Under the pieces are notes generated by a model, which saw only the letters and a program-made list of their open reading frames with translations, had not been told where the DNA came from and searched no databases. 64,000 nucleotides of DNA, taken from NCBI GenBank assembly GCA_032622095.1, contig CP136063.1, positions 25,670,987-25,734,986 of the forward strand. Direction: 5' to 3'. The translations under genes were made by a program, and so were the position numbers. This stretch comes from Siphonodentalium dalli. Taxonomy: Eukaryota > Mollusca > Scaphopoda > Gadilida > Siphonodentaliidae. Below are positions 11,883 to 22,592 of this stretch, piece after piece (within the stretch, counting starts at the first letter, position 1; each line of letters starts with the position of its first letter).

Positions 11883-13492
11883 ACGGCTCTGGCGGATGTT
11901 ATAATGGTATTAGTTTTTCAAATTTTTTAATTAAATAAAATTGGTTTTGTTAAATTGAGCAAGATATTCAATCTTTTTTTTTTTAAAGTATATTTATAAA
12001 ACAATATATATAAATCAATGACCAAATATGCTAGAAGAGCACAAAGGGGCCACCGTTAAGTGAAGGTCTGTCTGAGATAAAAATGAGTTGGGAGCCTGTT
12101 TCAGCTAGTTTAGTATAATAGAACTAAGTTGCTCCAGTAGACTAACATAAGTGGTATGGAATATTTTAGCTAATGGGTTGGTTGACAGACAAATCAGGAA
12201 ATAGTTTGAAATTATGAAATTTTGCACAATGACCTAGTTTTACAGATGATTTAAAAAACTTTTTTTCTCAATTGAAACAGCTTCTGAAACAGGTTAAATT
12301 GTTATTGGAACTAATTGAGATTTTGCAGGTTTTGGGGTGGTGTGTCCCCCAAATTGCCAGATGCAAAAAAATGGCATACGTTCCTGCAAAAATTTTACTA
12401 CCACCACCCCCCCCCCAGTTATCAGATAAATTCACACAAATCAGCACCAAATAGAATAATTCAGTAGCAGACCTATCGATCCAGTTTTGTCAATTAAGCT
12501 CAGCTCGCTAGAACAATATCACGGTTGATGAAACTGCTATTTCAAGGGTAATTCTAAACCACGATGTTTCACATGCTTTTATACGCCCACTGTCAAGAGT
12601 TACGGGGACATGGTGCATGATTTAAACGTGACGTTGTTGTCAATCAGATTGTTAGTTACAACCGGGTGTGGGGAAAAGCGTTGTTTGTTATATGTTTCCC
12701 TATGAAATAGCTGCAATTTTAAATGACATACGATGCGCTCTCTTTCGTCAGGACCTTGCCATGGATAATAATTTTCAAACGTTATCTCACTGTAGATACT
12801 TTAGAAAAGGGTAAACAATTATTGACGCAATTGTTATCAATGGAACTACGCGAAATTCCGCGGAAGACTGTAAATAGTTTATAAGTTCTAAAGAAAAACA
12901 AATGATCCCGTTTTATTACGTATTCAGTTGTTATTTGTTTATTGGGTTTCTGTGTGTAATGTTTAACCATTGGGTAGGCACTATTCTCTAAAGGGCATGA
13001 AGGAAATTTTCCACCAAAATTTAGAGATGCTTAATTTGCCAACGGAACAGCTGATATTGTTTGCTTAAGTTTCGCTACTTCGGCGTCTAAATTCTTGTTT
13101 AGATAAACAAATACTTGTAGTTTTGCAGAATTGCTTACAATATAAAGCATAACATACAGAGAACACATATGGTTTCTCGATTAATATATTCCTGAAACAT
13201 CGCCGCTCGTGAAGATTCGCATATTGCAGGTATTATTCGGCAAACCATAGGTATTCTCTATGTTCGCATAGTGCTGAATAGAACGCAACATGTTCGGGCT
13301 CTAATTAATAGTCCTGCATAATAGTCGTGTGACAAATGGTTTAACTTATAACTGGATTCAACATTTAGAAATGAGGGAAAACACATAAGGCTTATATTGA
13401 AAAGAATATGTTTCATGTGAATACCCAAATATATCATAATTATTGATACAAAACATGGTATATATTGTCTATCTATCATTATTTTCTTTCAG
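11883..13492. other. No gene recognised
   Basis: AT-rich sequence with poly-T/A runs and a C/G-rich patch at 12403-12417. No coding frame supported by domain, length or splice logic. A pyrimidine tract and AG at its end (13480-13492) is the likely acceptor of the next feature. Confidence 0.4.
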
Positions 13493-14128
13493 ATAGCTGC
13501 TGAAACAAAATGAAATACAACTGTTATTACTGCTCATTCGGAAGTGCAACAATTCAACATGTCGTTGATCATATCACCGAGGAACACTGCCAACTTGAAA
13601 TGGAGCTCAAAATACGATGTAGAGCTGTGAGCGAGGTAACCGAAAAGGCTTGCTTACCAACAAAAGATTATAAAATAGATCTTTATCGTTTCTTTTACGA
13701 ATGGAAGATAACCAAATGCACAAAAAACGCAATAAGAACCCAACTGTACCTCGGCGTGTCATTTTTATGCAAAGTTTTTTGATGAGTCCAAACCTGAACC
13801 AAATACCATTTCAAAAAGCAGAAAGAGAAAAATGGGTGGAAGAAAAGATGGAGAGCCTGAATAAACTGAAGGGTTGACTGAAGACACAATCAACAGATTA
13901 TTATTACTATAATAAACTGAAGGGTTGACTGAAGACACCATCGACAGATTATTACTATATGGCCGAGATATTCCAGATTCTGATAGAACAGAAGTAGCGT
14001 CAGCTGAAAAATCTTTGGCGACACTTCAGCAGTCGCTGTCTGCCAAAGAGAAAGATTATGAAGACATGGATATGTTCCCAAAGAGCCAGGTGTTGAAAAA
14101 ATGCAGAAAAAAGGATAGTATTATTTGA
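13493..14128 (+). pseudogene. Zinc-finger protein gene with coiled-coil-like tail, frameshifted
   Basis: ATTTTCTTTCAG ends at 13492 like a 3' splice site. The first ATG after it (13510) opens MKYNCYYCSFGS with a C2H2 finger (Cys-x2-Cys ... HITEEH). The frame ends at 13782. A +1/-1 shift gives a lysine-rich stretch (KSRKRKMGG, a possible nuclear signal) or KAEREKWVEEKMESLNKLKG in the other frame. From 13925 a third frame reads TEDTIDRLLLYGRDIPDSDR and continues as a charged, helix-like segment to 14128. A 50-bp tandem duplication (13865-13960) lies at one frame break. Taken together this looks like one protein of about 200 residues broken by at least two shifts. The family is not recognised; DNA binding is inferred from the finger only. 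Confidence 0.5.
13865..13963 (+). repeat. Tandem duplication of about 50 bp
   Basis: AATAAACTGAAGGGTTGACT followed by GAAGACACMATCRACAGATT occurs twice back to back. It disrupts the reading frame of the zinc-finger relic. Confidence 0.8.
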
Positions 14129-14467
14129 ATTAACAAGGTCAATTCCAACATACTGTAAACCGTTAGAACATTCTTTGCCCACCTTTAGTTCAATTTGTAT
14201 CTTTCTTATGACATCTCGTTCAAATGCCTCCCTAAACAAAATCATCAACATGAGTCGCCAAAACGCATGTAAGGTTGCCGTGTGAGTCTTTCCAATAGAA
14301 TGCAGCAGGATCAAATTTTGATATATGACCACCAGTTCCGATCATCACATTTTGAACTCTCTTGTAGCATTGTAAAGATGCATCACACAGTCAGTATACG
14401 CATTTACGAAGTTGCCACAGTTTGTAACAACACTTAGCTTCTTTTGGCGGGAATATAAAAATATCAC

Positions 14468-14712
14468 TTAACCCTTTGAGTGCCAGGTCGATTTTTGTAT
14501 CAACCCATATACCCTGTGCCAATGCATTCTCTTATATATGCGAGTCGACCATAGGTCGCCTCGCATATATAAGATAATGCATTGGCTTAACAATTTTTTA
14601 TTTTTTTTTTACAATTGTTTACAATTTTAATAATTTATTCTTATATTCTTTAACAGACTTATTTTGTAGGTTTAGGACCGATCAGATCGACCCCTGGCAC
14701 TCAAAGGGTTAA
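14468..14712. mobile_element. TTAA MITE, subfamily I
   Basis: TTAA at 14468-14471 and 14709-14712 bounds an element with CCCTTTGAGTGCCAGG / CCTGGCACTCAAAGGG ends and the 67-nt hairpin (about 14519-14585), followed by a T-run and AT-rich spacer. Nearly the same as the copy at 6156-6403. No ORF. Confidence 0.87.
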
Positions 14713-14734
14713 TTGGGCATTGATGCCTAAGAAT

Positions 14735-15060
14735 AGTTGATAAACATTCATGGATTTAGCGCATATCACCTAGTATTTGGAAAGAACTCTTCACTACCTT
14801 CTGTTCTAGTTCCTATACTTGAGGAGTTTAAATTCTCGTATGAAAATGGCAAAGTGTGGAAGGCCAATGTAACCACTGGAGAGGATATCCTAAATGTGTA
14901 CATAGACCAAGCAAAAAGCCTCAACCATGACTAAACACAAGTATTATAAGATTACCAATAACAGACTTACTATACGGCCAATGTAACCACTGGGGAGGAT
15001 ATCCTGAATGCTTACATGGACCAAGCAAAAAGCATTTCCTCAATAATGATAAACAAAATT
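14735..15060 (+). pseudogene. Gypsy integrase tail joined to an unknown 'EEFKFSYENG' domain
   Basis: HGFSAYHLVFGKNSSLPSVL (14742-14801) matches the end of Gypsy integrases. It runs directly into LEEFKFSYENGKVWKANV and TTGEDILN, which is homologous to the exon-like ORF at 23066-23302 (LEDFKFSKENG, WTASVTTGQDLL). A TAA stops the frame at 14932. A second partial copy of the TTGEDILNAYMDQAKS segment lies at 14977-15040. So a retroelement fragment and a piece of a multi-copy unknown gene family abut here. No function is known for the second domain. Confidence 0.5.
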
Positions 15061-15203
15061 TATAACCAAATATAAGAAGTGCAGGTATTATGCTAAAATA
15101 TTCTATTATTGATTTCAGAGTTAGTGCGTTAGCCTAGAGTTTCCTGCCTAAACGTCTCAACTCCAGTCAATTATTTATCTACCCCTACTGATCATTCAAA
15201 ACT

Positions 15204-15482
15204 GTGGAGTGTCACCAAAATTATTGGGCTAACCGGGAAAGATATCAACTAGAAAAAGAATTATTGTGTAAAATCAAAAAGAATGACAAAAATAAGGTCT
15301 TGGTTATACCTTATTCATTGAGGGCTGATATAATAGCTATATACCATGATTTGCCCTCAGCGGGACATCAGGGCATAAATCAAACCCGGGAAAAAATAAA
15401 ATCAAGATTTTATTGGCCAAATTTAGAGCCTCAGATATTGGAACTTTTATTGTGGCAGGCCCAGAATGTAACAAACAGAAGA
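15204..15482 (+). pseudogene. Gypsy Pol fragment: integrase H2C2 zinc-binding region
   Basis: The frame contains VLVIPYSLRADIIAIYHDLP and then SAGHQGINQTREKIKSRFYW, the conserved His-x-His segment of the Gypsy integrase N-terminal domain. It should be followed by CxxC about 30 residues on, but the sequence reads LLLWQAQNVTNRRS, so the Cys pair is lost. The frame continues into unrelated sequence after about 15500. No LTR or other Pol domain adjoins it. Inactive. Confidence 0.75.
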
Positions 15483-15782
15483 AGCCTAGCAGAAAAAATA
15501 TTAATGATTATAATCTTTAAATTTCACAAATCCAGAATAATTAAGTCTCATGATCATGATATTAGGGATATGCTTCATTTTTGGAAAAACATTTCTTATT
15601 TCACAGCAATTTGTGGTACCTGAAAACGGTGACATTTTTTATATTTTCCATAAAACTACATTAAATGAGACTGTAATAGTAATTACCCAATCGGTCAATG
15701 CATTTTATATGTTGTCTCCCAATAATCGCTTGTACCAAATTTCAAAGGTTTTGAAATTATCCATTTTGATATACCAGGAATT

Positions 15783-15846
15783 TTGAAAAGTTGCATTTTG
15801 AGATACCAGGAAATTTTGACAAAACGTCCTTCTGCCCACAAGAATG
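15783..15846 (+). repeat. Left flank of the satellite, shared with 17833-17896
   Basis: GATACCAGGAAATTTTGACA then AAACGTCCTTCTGCCCA precedes the first satellite unit. Nearly the same sequence (GACACCAGGAAATTTTGACA) precedes the single unit at 17897. This identifies the two loci as copies of one dispersed repeat. Confidence 0.8.
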
Positions 15847-16772
15847 CACATGTTCAATATGATTCTATAATGGTCTATCACGCACATGTTCAATACGATT
15901 CTATAATGGTCTATCACGCACATGTTCAATATGATTCTATAATGGTCTATCACGCACATGTTCAATACGATTCTATAATGGTCTATCACGCACATGTTCA
16001 ATACGATTCTATAATGGTCTATCATGCACATGTTCAATACGATTCTATAATGGTCTATCACGCACATGTTCAATACGATTCTATAATGGTCTATCATGCA
16101 CATGTTCAATATGATTCTATAATGGTCTATCACGCACATGTTCAATATGATTCTATAATGGTCTATCACGCACATGTTCAATACGATTCTATAATGGTCT
16201 ATCATGCACATGTTCAATACGATTCTATAATGGTCTATCATGCACATGTTCAATACGATTCTATAATGGTCTATCATGCACATGTCCAATACGATTCTAT
16301 AATGGTCTATCACGCACATGTTCAATACGGTTCTATAATGGTCTATCACGCACATGTTCAATACGATTCTATAATGGTCTATCACGCACATGTTCAATAC
16401 GATTCTATAATGGTCTATCACGCACATGTTCAATACGATTCTATAATGGTCTATCACGCACATGTTCAATATGATTCTATAATGGTCTATCACGCACATG
16501 TTCAATACGATTCTATAATGGTCTATCACGCACATGTTCAATACGATTCTATAATGGTCTATCACGCACATGTTCAATACGATTCTATAATGGTCTATCA
16601 CGCACATGTTCAATACGATTCTATAATGGTCTATCACGCACATGTTCAATACGATTCTATAATGCACATGTTCAATACGATTCTATAATGGTCTATCACG
16701 CACATGTTCAATACGATTCTATAATGGTCTATCACGCACATGTTCAATACGATTCTATAATGGTCTATCTAC
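15847..16772. repeat. 36-bp satellite, 26 copies
   Basis: The monomer is CACATGTTCAATACGATTCT followed by ATAATGGTCTATCACG (36 bp). Starts run from 15847 to 16737: 24 intervals of 36 bp and one short unit of 26 bp (16639-16664). Variation is almost confined to two C/T positions (AATAYGATT and TCAYGCAC). Since 36 is 3 x 12, both strands stay open for about 300 codons (HVQYDSIMVYHA on +, HYRIVLNMCVID on -). These peptides are products of the repeat, not evidence of a gene. The 26-bp unit shifts the frame near 16665 and explains why the ORFs end there. Confidence 0.95.
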
Positions 16773-17479
16773 TGACAGTGGGTGGTCTATTCACCATCAA
16801 TCTTTCCAACTCATTAAAAATACTTCTCATGCTCAAATATGTTACATTAACAAATATAATTCCAGAATTAAAATCGGTTACTTTTATTATGTTTGTAAAA
16901 CACATTAAAAGATTTAATTTTCTCGGAGTAACTATTAATCATCTGTATTTGCGTTCATTTGTCCTACAAATAAAGTAATTATGCTTGATGTTGGCAGTTT
17001 AACATGCCTTCGCCTATATGTCTTCGTATCCCAATTAATAATTCATATGGCCTAATTCATTCTTCGTTCATGCGCCACAATACGCATGCCGCACAATAGC
17101 CTGTCAATTAATAACACGCAATGACCATGGGTCGACACGCAGACGCGGTTATTTCATACTGAATTGACTTTTACTGACGGCTGGTCGAACTATATGGAGT
17201 TCGACGTATCAATAACTTTATTTTTACCCGCCCACCCCATATCTCCCATATAATTTAGGATTATTCCAATTATTTTTCCTAATACATACTACAGGGGCCT
17301 GTTTAGCCAAAAATTCAATATAAATTGAACGGTATACATGTACATGTTATACTTTTCTCCAATTCTCTTCCATTATCGTATTCTCATACGTGGAAATCTT
17401 GATACTATTTACTGTAAACCAATTAACTGAAAATAATAGTACTTGTATTGAGATTTTGTAAAAAAAATTTATCATTAAT
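16773..17479. other. No gene recognised
   Basis: Right flank of the satellite (16773-16880, shared with 17924-18030) and AT-rich sequence. No supported frame. Confidence 0.4.
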
Positions 17480-18120
17480 ATGTTATATAAACATGTGTAT
17501 ATTGGGGAGCTAGTAGTTACGCTCCCCAATATAATTTGGCAAATAAATATATATAAATCTATCACGTTGAAAGAGTTCTCCATTGGGAAAATTACAGATA
17601 TTTCTACAAACACCAGTAACAATGGGTTTAAATATTTCAAAACCACAGAGGAGACAAAAGTGGAAGTTAGTTTGTTTTTGATTCCTTTTATACAGAGTAA
17701 TCAATTGGTTCCGGGAATTACGTTAAATAATTCACGAGAGGCAGGAGCTAGACACCGGCAAGAAACGAGTGCACACGTTAGCGTAGAGTTTCCTGCTAAA
17801 CGTCTCTCAATACCAGTCAATACCAGCAATTTTGAAATAATGCATTTTCAGACACCAGGAAATTTTGACAAAACGTCCGTCTGCCCATGAGAACACACAT
17901 GTTCAATACGATTCTATAATGGTTCATCTACTGACAATGGTCGTCTATTCACCAACAATCTTTCAAATTGATTAATATGTTACATTAACATATATAATTA
18001 TATTCTCGTTCCAGGATTAAAATCACACATGTTTCGGCCAACACAAGCAACAATGGTTATAAGTACTTCCATACCACAGAACAGACAACAGTGGAAGTTA
18101 GTTCATTTTCGATTCCTTAT
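17480..18120 (+). repeat. Second copy of the satellite-bearing repeat, with one monomer
   Basis: Two similar exon-like stretches, TNTSNNGFKYFKTTEETKVE (about 17605-17665) and ANTSNNGYKYF (18036 on, in another frame), bracket a copy of the repeat. At 17897 a single CACATGTTCAATACGATTCT unit is followed by the same right flank as the array at 16770 (CTACTGACARTGG, GTCTATTCACCA). 17692-17815 also carries the left half of the small TIR element found complete at 19806. No function can be assigned to the TSNNG.KYF.TTE.T.VEV peptide. Confidence 0.6.
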
Positions 18121-18125
18121 CAGAC

Positions 18126-18240
18126 ATGTCAACCCTCCCGATTTCGGCGGGAGTCTCCCGATATTGGGCACCCTCTCCTGGGCTCCCGATCGGGAGATTC
18201 CATCTCCCGATATCAAGCACCCCCGTAAATCAAAATGAGA
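18126..18240 (+). repeat. CTCCCGAT-rich subterminal segment of the hAT element
   Basis: CTCCCGAT occurs four times with an inverted ATCGGGAG between 18136 and 18215. Clusters of short direct and inverted motifs near an end are typical transposase-binding regions of hAT elements. This one precedes the transposase relic at 18572. Confidence 0.45.
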
Positions 18241-18571
18241 GTGCTTACAATTTTATGGCCTATCGCTAACACAAAGTGCAGGAAGTTATCTGCTTGTTAT
18301 AATCTCTGATTGCAATTAGCCCTGAGTCCATTAAACAGGTCTTCATTGTCAAAGCATGCCTATCATCCGACCACCGTAATTGCGGCAATGCATAGTAAAC
18401 AAAGGCACCATTGTTTACTGGCCGTCGCTTAAACAGCAGATTACCAAATGACTGGCGACTCAGGGATGCCAAAACAGATTACATACGGCTATATAATTCA
18501 GAGTGTACGTGGAAAGTGGCAAAGTGTATGTGTTTATCGTTTAACTACATGTATGTTGAAAAAATGTAAAT

Positions 18572-19680
18572 GTGATTCTCCAGGAACACCTAGTAAAAAG
18601 AAGAGATATGACTCCCAAGTTTCGTGATGCGTGGATTGTTGAACATCCATGGCTTAAATGTAGTGATCATGGACAAACGGATGCATTTTGTACTTTGTGT
18701 AGCATTCATTTTACTATCAGCCACGGTGGAAAGAACGATGTTAGCAAACATAATAAGACTTCAACGCACCTCGACCGTTTAAAAGAAAACAAAACCAACA
18801 CCAGCGTAAAAAGTTTCTTTACCGCTACCAGAGACGACATTTCGCAACATACTGTCAGTGCAGAAGTCAAGTTTGCGAACTTTGTAGCAGAACATAACAT
18901 TCCATTTGCAGTAGCTGATCATTTCACTAAACTGTGTAAAGCGATGTTTCCTGACAGCAAAATCGCCAGTCATTATTCATGTGCACAGACAAAAACAACA
19001 ATGATTACAAAACGAGCCATAGCGCCATCGTTGAACAAGGCAGTCGTAAACAAATGCCAATCACAACAGTTTTCACTTCTGATAGATGAATGCAATGACT
19101 ATGGCTCTGAAAAACAGTTGGTTATTCTGGTGCGCCTTGTTGATGATAAACATGGCAAGGCAGTGACAAGATTTATTGATATGCCAGTGTGTATGCCAGT
19201 GTGTAATGTGGGAACTGGCAAGACCATTTTCTAAGCAGTGTTTTAAAATGGGACAATGTTATTGCATTCTCAAGTGATAACTGCAGTACAATGATGGGGA
19301 AACATAATTTCGTTCTATCGAGGATCAAGAAAGTCAAGCCCGATATTCTTGCGATCGGGTGCATCTGCCACTTAGCCAATCTGTGCGTAGTTAAAGCCGT
19401 GAAATCTCTATCAATGTCTGTTGAGGGTTTACTGTTGAATGTTTACAACCACTTCAATAAGAGTTCAAAGAGAAAGGAAGAATTTAAACCATTTCTAGAG
19501 TTTGCCGATGTGGAACCATTGAAAATTCTACAATACTCAAAAACACGTTGGCTTTCTAAACGAATTCAATATATTGTTTCAAATAGACGAAACGATGATG
19601 GGATTTATGCAAAGCGAAAAGCACCGTCTCCTACGGAAGTTTATGGGAAAATTTGTTTCGACCAAATTATTAAGTTATAA
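18572..19680 (+). pseudogene. hAT transposase, frameshifted
   Basis: Frame 1 (18572-19234) has a BED-type finger (CTLCSIHFTISHGG ... H ... H, about residues 45-70), then a spacer, then FSLLIDECNDYG with the first catalytic Asp of the hAT RNase-H fold and QLVILVRLVDD. The segment MPVCMPVC contains a 12-bp duplication. A shift near 19225 moves the protein to frame 19291-19680: SDNCSTMMGKHN (second Asp), then CHLANLCVVKAV and LQYSKTRWLS, the usual Cys-x2-His region and R-W block. The C-terminal dimerisation domain and final catalytic Glu are missing. The relic at 6005 is a second member of this group. Confidence 0.85.
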
Positions 19681-19805
19681 ATAAAGCTGACGACATAACA
19701 GTCGTTCCGCACGACGTCAGGGAGAATCAATTAGCCAATGATATTATCGCGATCGGATTTGTGGCACGTGACTACATCGATGACAACGAAGAGTGCGATC
19801 CTTAT

Positions 19806-19976
19806 TTACAGAGTACTCAATAGGTTCTGGGAATTACGTTAAATAATTCACGAGAGGCAAGACCTAGACACCGGCAAGAAACAAGTGCGCGTTAGCGTAG
19901 AGTTTCCTGCCTAAACGTCTCTGAACTCCAGTCAATTATTTAACGCAATTCTCGGAACTAATTGATTACTCTATTT
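19806..19976. mobile_element. Small TIR element, complete copy (about 170 bp)
   Basis: The left arm CAGAGTACTCAATAGGTTCT and GGGAATTACGTTAAATAATT is matched by the inverted AATTATTTAACGCAATTCTC and GGAACTAATTGATTACTCT. The middle contains GAGAGGCAAGACCTAGACAC and GTAGAGTTTCCTGCCTAAAC. A left half at 17692-17815 and an internal part at 15125-15175 are truncated relatives. No coding capacity. Confidence 0.75.
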
Positions 19977-20627
19977 ATTACACTACTGCATCTGGTTCGG
20001 CAAATATGATTAAAACACCCACAATATAATTAATACACTAAAGTCCCCATGTGAAAAAAGATTCAATCTAGGTCATTAAACAACGTAACGTCAATGATGT
20101 CACAAGAAACGAGATAATTCACTAGTGACATAACCATTTTTAATTAACATCGTTTTCAATGTGAATCCCACATACGTGTGTAATAAAAACCCAATAATTT
20201 GAAGACGTACTCTACAAGACACATGTCAATTCTAATTACCAATCTACTTTAGTTTAATAACATGAGCATTTTTAGTAGAGATGATTCTATAATCATGACA
20301 CGGAACATAGATCAGATAATTTTAGGGCAATTAAGTAAAATAGTCATTTCAAGCAGTTTGAAGGGGTGGGTCCCTATCCCAGAATCGAAAACAAAATTAA
20401 ATTAGGGGGTGGTCGGTACCCAGTGGCGAAAACCCCCCCCTCAAATCACTTGCAGAAACATTGTGTTAGTTTATGGAGTTGCAACAGATGTTGATATTGC
20501 ACACTGATTCAATTCGAACTATTTATTAACACAATGTATGCTATTTATTAAAATTCAAAGAAAAGAATTATAAACGTCCTGAACAATGATTAAGTTTCAA
20601 TTCTAATTGTTATACTTTCTTCTCCAG
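19977..20627. other. No gene recognised; ends in a splice-acceptor-like tract
   Basis: AT-rich, with a C-run at 20433-20441. TATACTTTCTTCTCCAG (ending 20627) is a good 3' splice site for the next exon. Confidence 0.4.
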
Positions 20628-20689
20628 GAAGTACCCGACACAACTACCAAAGCAGTCGTTGCCACAATAGAATCGGTAAAGGATGACAA
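20628..20689 (+). CDS. Exon A of an unrecognised spliced gene
   Basis: CTTCTCCAG|GAAGTACCC opens a 62-nt frame reading EVPDTTTKAVVATIESVKDD, ended by AA|GTGAGTT. The intron is phase 2. The next acceptor with a fitting phase is at 21607: joining the two gives an uninterrupted reading through Lys-Gln-Pro. This agreement of acceptor, donor and phase is the evidence; the peptide itself matches no family I know. Confidence 0.45.
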
Positions 20690-20845
20690 GTGAGTTCTAT
20701 AAACAAGACTCTGAGCATTATCGGCTTTTTCATCAGAATAGAAGCCTGTCTTCCAGCTATAATATAACCTATAACGAAGAATTCATTATCAAAACTAAAT
20801 CTCCCAATCCCAGTCGTTGTGGTGTAAATTTTTAAAGGTACTGAT

Positions 20846-21246
20846 TTTGTGAATATTATGCGTATTGCAGTTAAGTTTATCATTAAAATGAGACGAATTT
20901 GAAGAATGTAACTACAATATACTTACTATTCACTAGATTGGTGTATAAACAAATAATCGGCACATTCACTCCATACTTGTATACTGTTTACATCTATTGA
21001 TTCTTGACGCTTTACGTCCAACTATTCCAATGTTTCCCGCATAGAGATTGAAGCATCCATTCATGAGTATATTATAACGACGATGACCGTGCACCCTCTA
21101 TTTCTAATAAATAAACACGTCAACCCAGTTTATTGCCACTCTCTCATGAAGTCTCCCGGGTCATTCTCTCTATTTTCTTCGTATTTAACTTCTTTCTCAC
21201 TATTTTCAACATCTCTCGTTTGTCGCATTATATCTCTCATTATCTG
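20846..21246 (+). repeat. Dispersed repeat, copy 1 (partner at 30048-30378)
   Basis: About 330 bp matches 30048-30378 almost base for base in the same orientation (for example TGTGAATATTATGCGTATTG, ATAAACAAATAATCGGCACA, CCCGGGTCATTCTCTCTATT). This copy has about 70 extra bp after GCGTATTGCAGT. At 30.4 kb the partner leads straight into the Penelope-like coding region, so the repeat may be that element's 5' sequence. Here it lies in the intron between exons A and B. Confidence 0.85.
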
Positions 21247-21256
21247 TTAAAACATA

Positions 21257-21592
21257 TTAAAGGTAATCAATCCGATAAAACTCCTCTCAATTACTATTTC
21301 AATGGCTTCGGGGCCACCCATCAAAGCTCAGATTTATTAGATATCGATTTTAGAAATCTATTATTTTTCATTATCGGGAATACTTTCTGTCCCAGAAGTT
21401 TGCCGAAAAAGCCGACCAACATGCTCTCGATACTAAATTCCATTGAACAAAATGTTGCTATACAACACATTTCGTTAGCATTAGGTTTTGATATTTAATC
21501 GATTCTGATAACCAAAGTGACCTTTGATAAAAAAAATTTGTTGTTGGAATCTGTTGAGATGTGAACCCTCTAATCGGATTGAGTACCTTTAA
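21257..21592. mobile_element. TTAA-flanked MITE in the intron
   Basis: TTAAAGGTAATCAATCCGAT at the left and ATCGGATTGAGTACCTTTAA at the right form terminal repeats with TTAA at each border (piggyBac-like). Its interior (CCACCCATCAAAGCTCAG, TTAGATATCGATTTT) is related to the arms of the large palindrome at 26575-26935, and the ATCGGATTGAGTACCTTTAA end recurs at 26972. Confidence 0.65.
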
Positions 21593-21606
21593 CATTATTC
21601 TTTTAG

Positions 21607-21838
21607 ACAACCGGCTCTTGTAGAACTCTCTACCGGCGAATGGGTAGTAATGAAAGAGGAATTACACCAGAACTCTCTACCGGCGAATGGGTAGTGATGC
21701 AAGAAGAATTACACCAGAACTCTCTACCGGCGAATGGGTAGTGATGCAAGAAGAAATACATCATAGGATATTTAAAGATGGAGACATACCCGACCACACG
21801 ATCGAGTTTGTGTTGTATGGTGTTGACGTTGTACAAGC
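21607..21838 (+). pseudogene. Exon B with a 47-bp triplication
   Basis: Between TTCTTTTAG|ACAACC and CAAGC|GTAAGT. It reads QPALVELSTGEWVVMKEE at the start and EEIHHRIFKDGDIPDHTIEF then VLYGVDVVQ at the end, in frames that agree only if two of the three 47-bp units (21622, 21669, 21716) are discounted. The two extra units add 94 bp, which is not a multiple of 3, so the exon as it stands is out of frame. Without them it would be 138 nt with phase 2 on both sides. Acidic, soluble-looking peptide, family unknown. Confidence 0.5.
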
Positions 21839-21956
21839 GTAAGTATTCATGACAATTATAAACACACGAAATCACAACAATATATATAATGATCAAATTA
21901 AGATAAAAACAATGTAAAATAAGTCCACGTGTCTCACAAACATCTGCCTATTTATG

Positions 21957-22070
21957 TTAACCCTTTACCAAACAGAACGGCCCTGGGCCAATGTATTCTC
22001 TTATATATGCGAGTCGACCATAGGTCGCCTCGCATATATAAGAGAATGCATTGGCTTAACACATATTAAA
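21957..22070. mobile_element. Truncated TTAA MITE with hairpin
   Basis: TTAACCCTTTACCAAACAGA leads directly into the 67-nt hairpin (about 21989-22055). The sequence after the hairpin (GGCTTAACACATATTAAAAA) lacks the second end. The left end is of subfamily II type, but about 140 bp of subfamily II interior is missing. Confidence 0.75.
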
Positions 22071-22213
22071 AATGATAAAATTGTCAACGACGTTCTCAAA
22101 GTTTCACAAGAAGTCGCTGAATACTGGCCATGGTGGGCCGAATTTTGACAAGGCAGTACTTCAGTTCTAGGTGAGAATAATTTTTTCTCAAGTATTGGCT
22201 TTGAATCCCTGAT

Positions 22214-22460
22214 TTAAGGTCGATAGAGACTGTCTAACGAAAAATAATTAAAAAAATAAACGAGACTTACCTTGGGAAGGTGAAGTTCATTTGGAATTAT
22301 GTGAGTTAGACAGGAACAGAGAGCTTAAATCCCGCCCTCCCAACCCTGCTTTATTTCGTTAGACAGTCTCTTTAATGTGCATACATATAACTACTTGTGG
22401 TTGGAAGTATCATATCCATAGAATAATCCTTCCCAAGGTAAGTCTCGTTTATTTTTTGAA
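22214..22460. repeat. Overlapping inverted repeats
   Basis: AGAGACTGTCTAACGAAA (22214) is inverted at TTTCGTTAGACAGTCTCT (22354). AATAAACGAGACTTACCTTG (22256) is inverted at CAAGGTAAGTCTCGTTTATT (22433). The two pairs are staggered rather than nested, as if one TIR element had inserted inside an end of another. No gene. Confidence 0.7.
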
Positions 22461-22461
22461 T

Positions 22462-22592
22462 TATGGGTAACTTTTCATGATTTAGTCGGAAATATGGCTT
22501 GTTGCCATTCATCGGAAAGCTCTCTGAGAGATAATAATTCTCCCATAATTCTGCTGTGGTTAAAGGAGTCGATTAATTAGGGCATTACTGTA
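22462..22592. mobile_element. TA-flanked palindromic MITE, left end missing
   Basis: It shares ATGGGTAACTTTTCATGATT, GTCGGAAATATGGCTTG and the right end TCGATTAATTAGGGCATTAC with the complete palindromes at 34740 and 40160. The flank after it (CTGGCCAGTGGCATCGTACA) is the same as after the 34740 copy, so both loci derive from one larger repeat that already carried this insertion. 22593-23065 shows nothing else. Confidence 0.7.

Noticed and set aside
15705-16688. Two ORFs of about 300 codons on opposite strands
   Set aside because: Both are translations of the 36-bp satellite, whose period is a multiple of 3 and whose monomer has no stop on either strand. The near absence of codon-position bias and the dispersed progenitor argue against a protein.
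15847-16772. CRISPR-like array
   Set aside because: Units are contiguous with no unique spacers, and the host context is eukaryotic.
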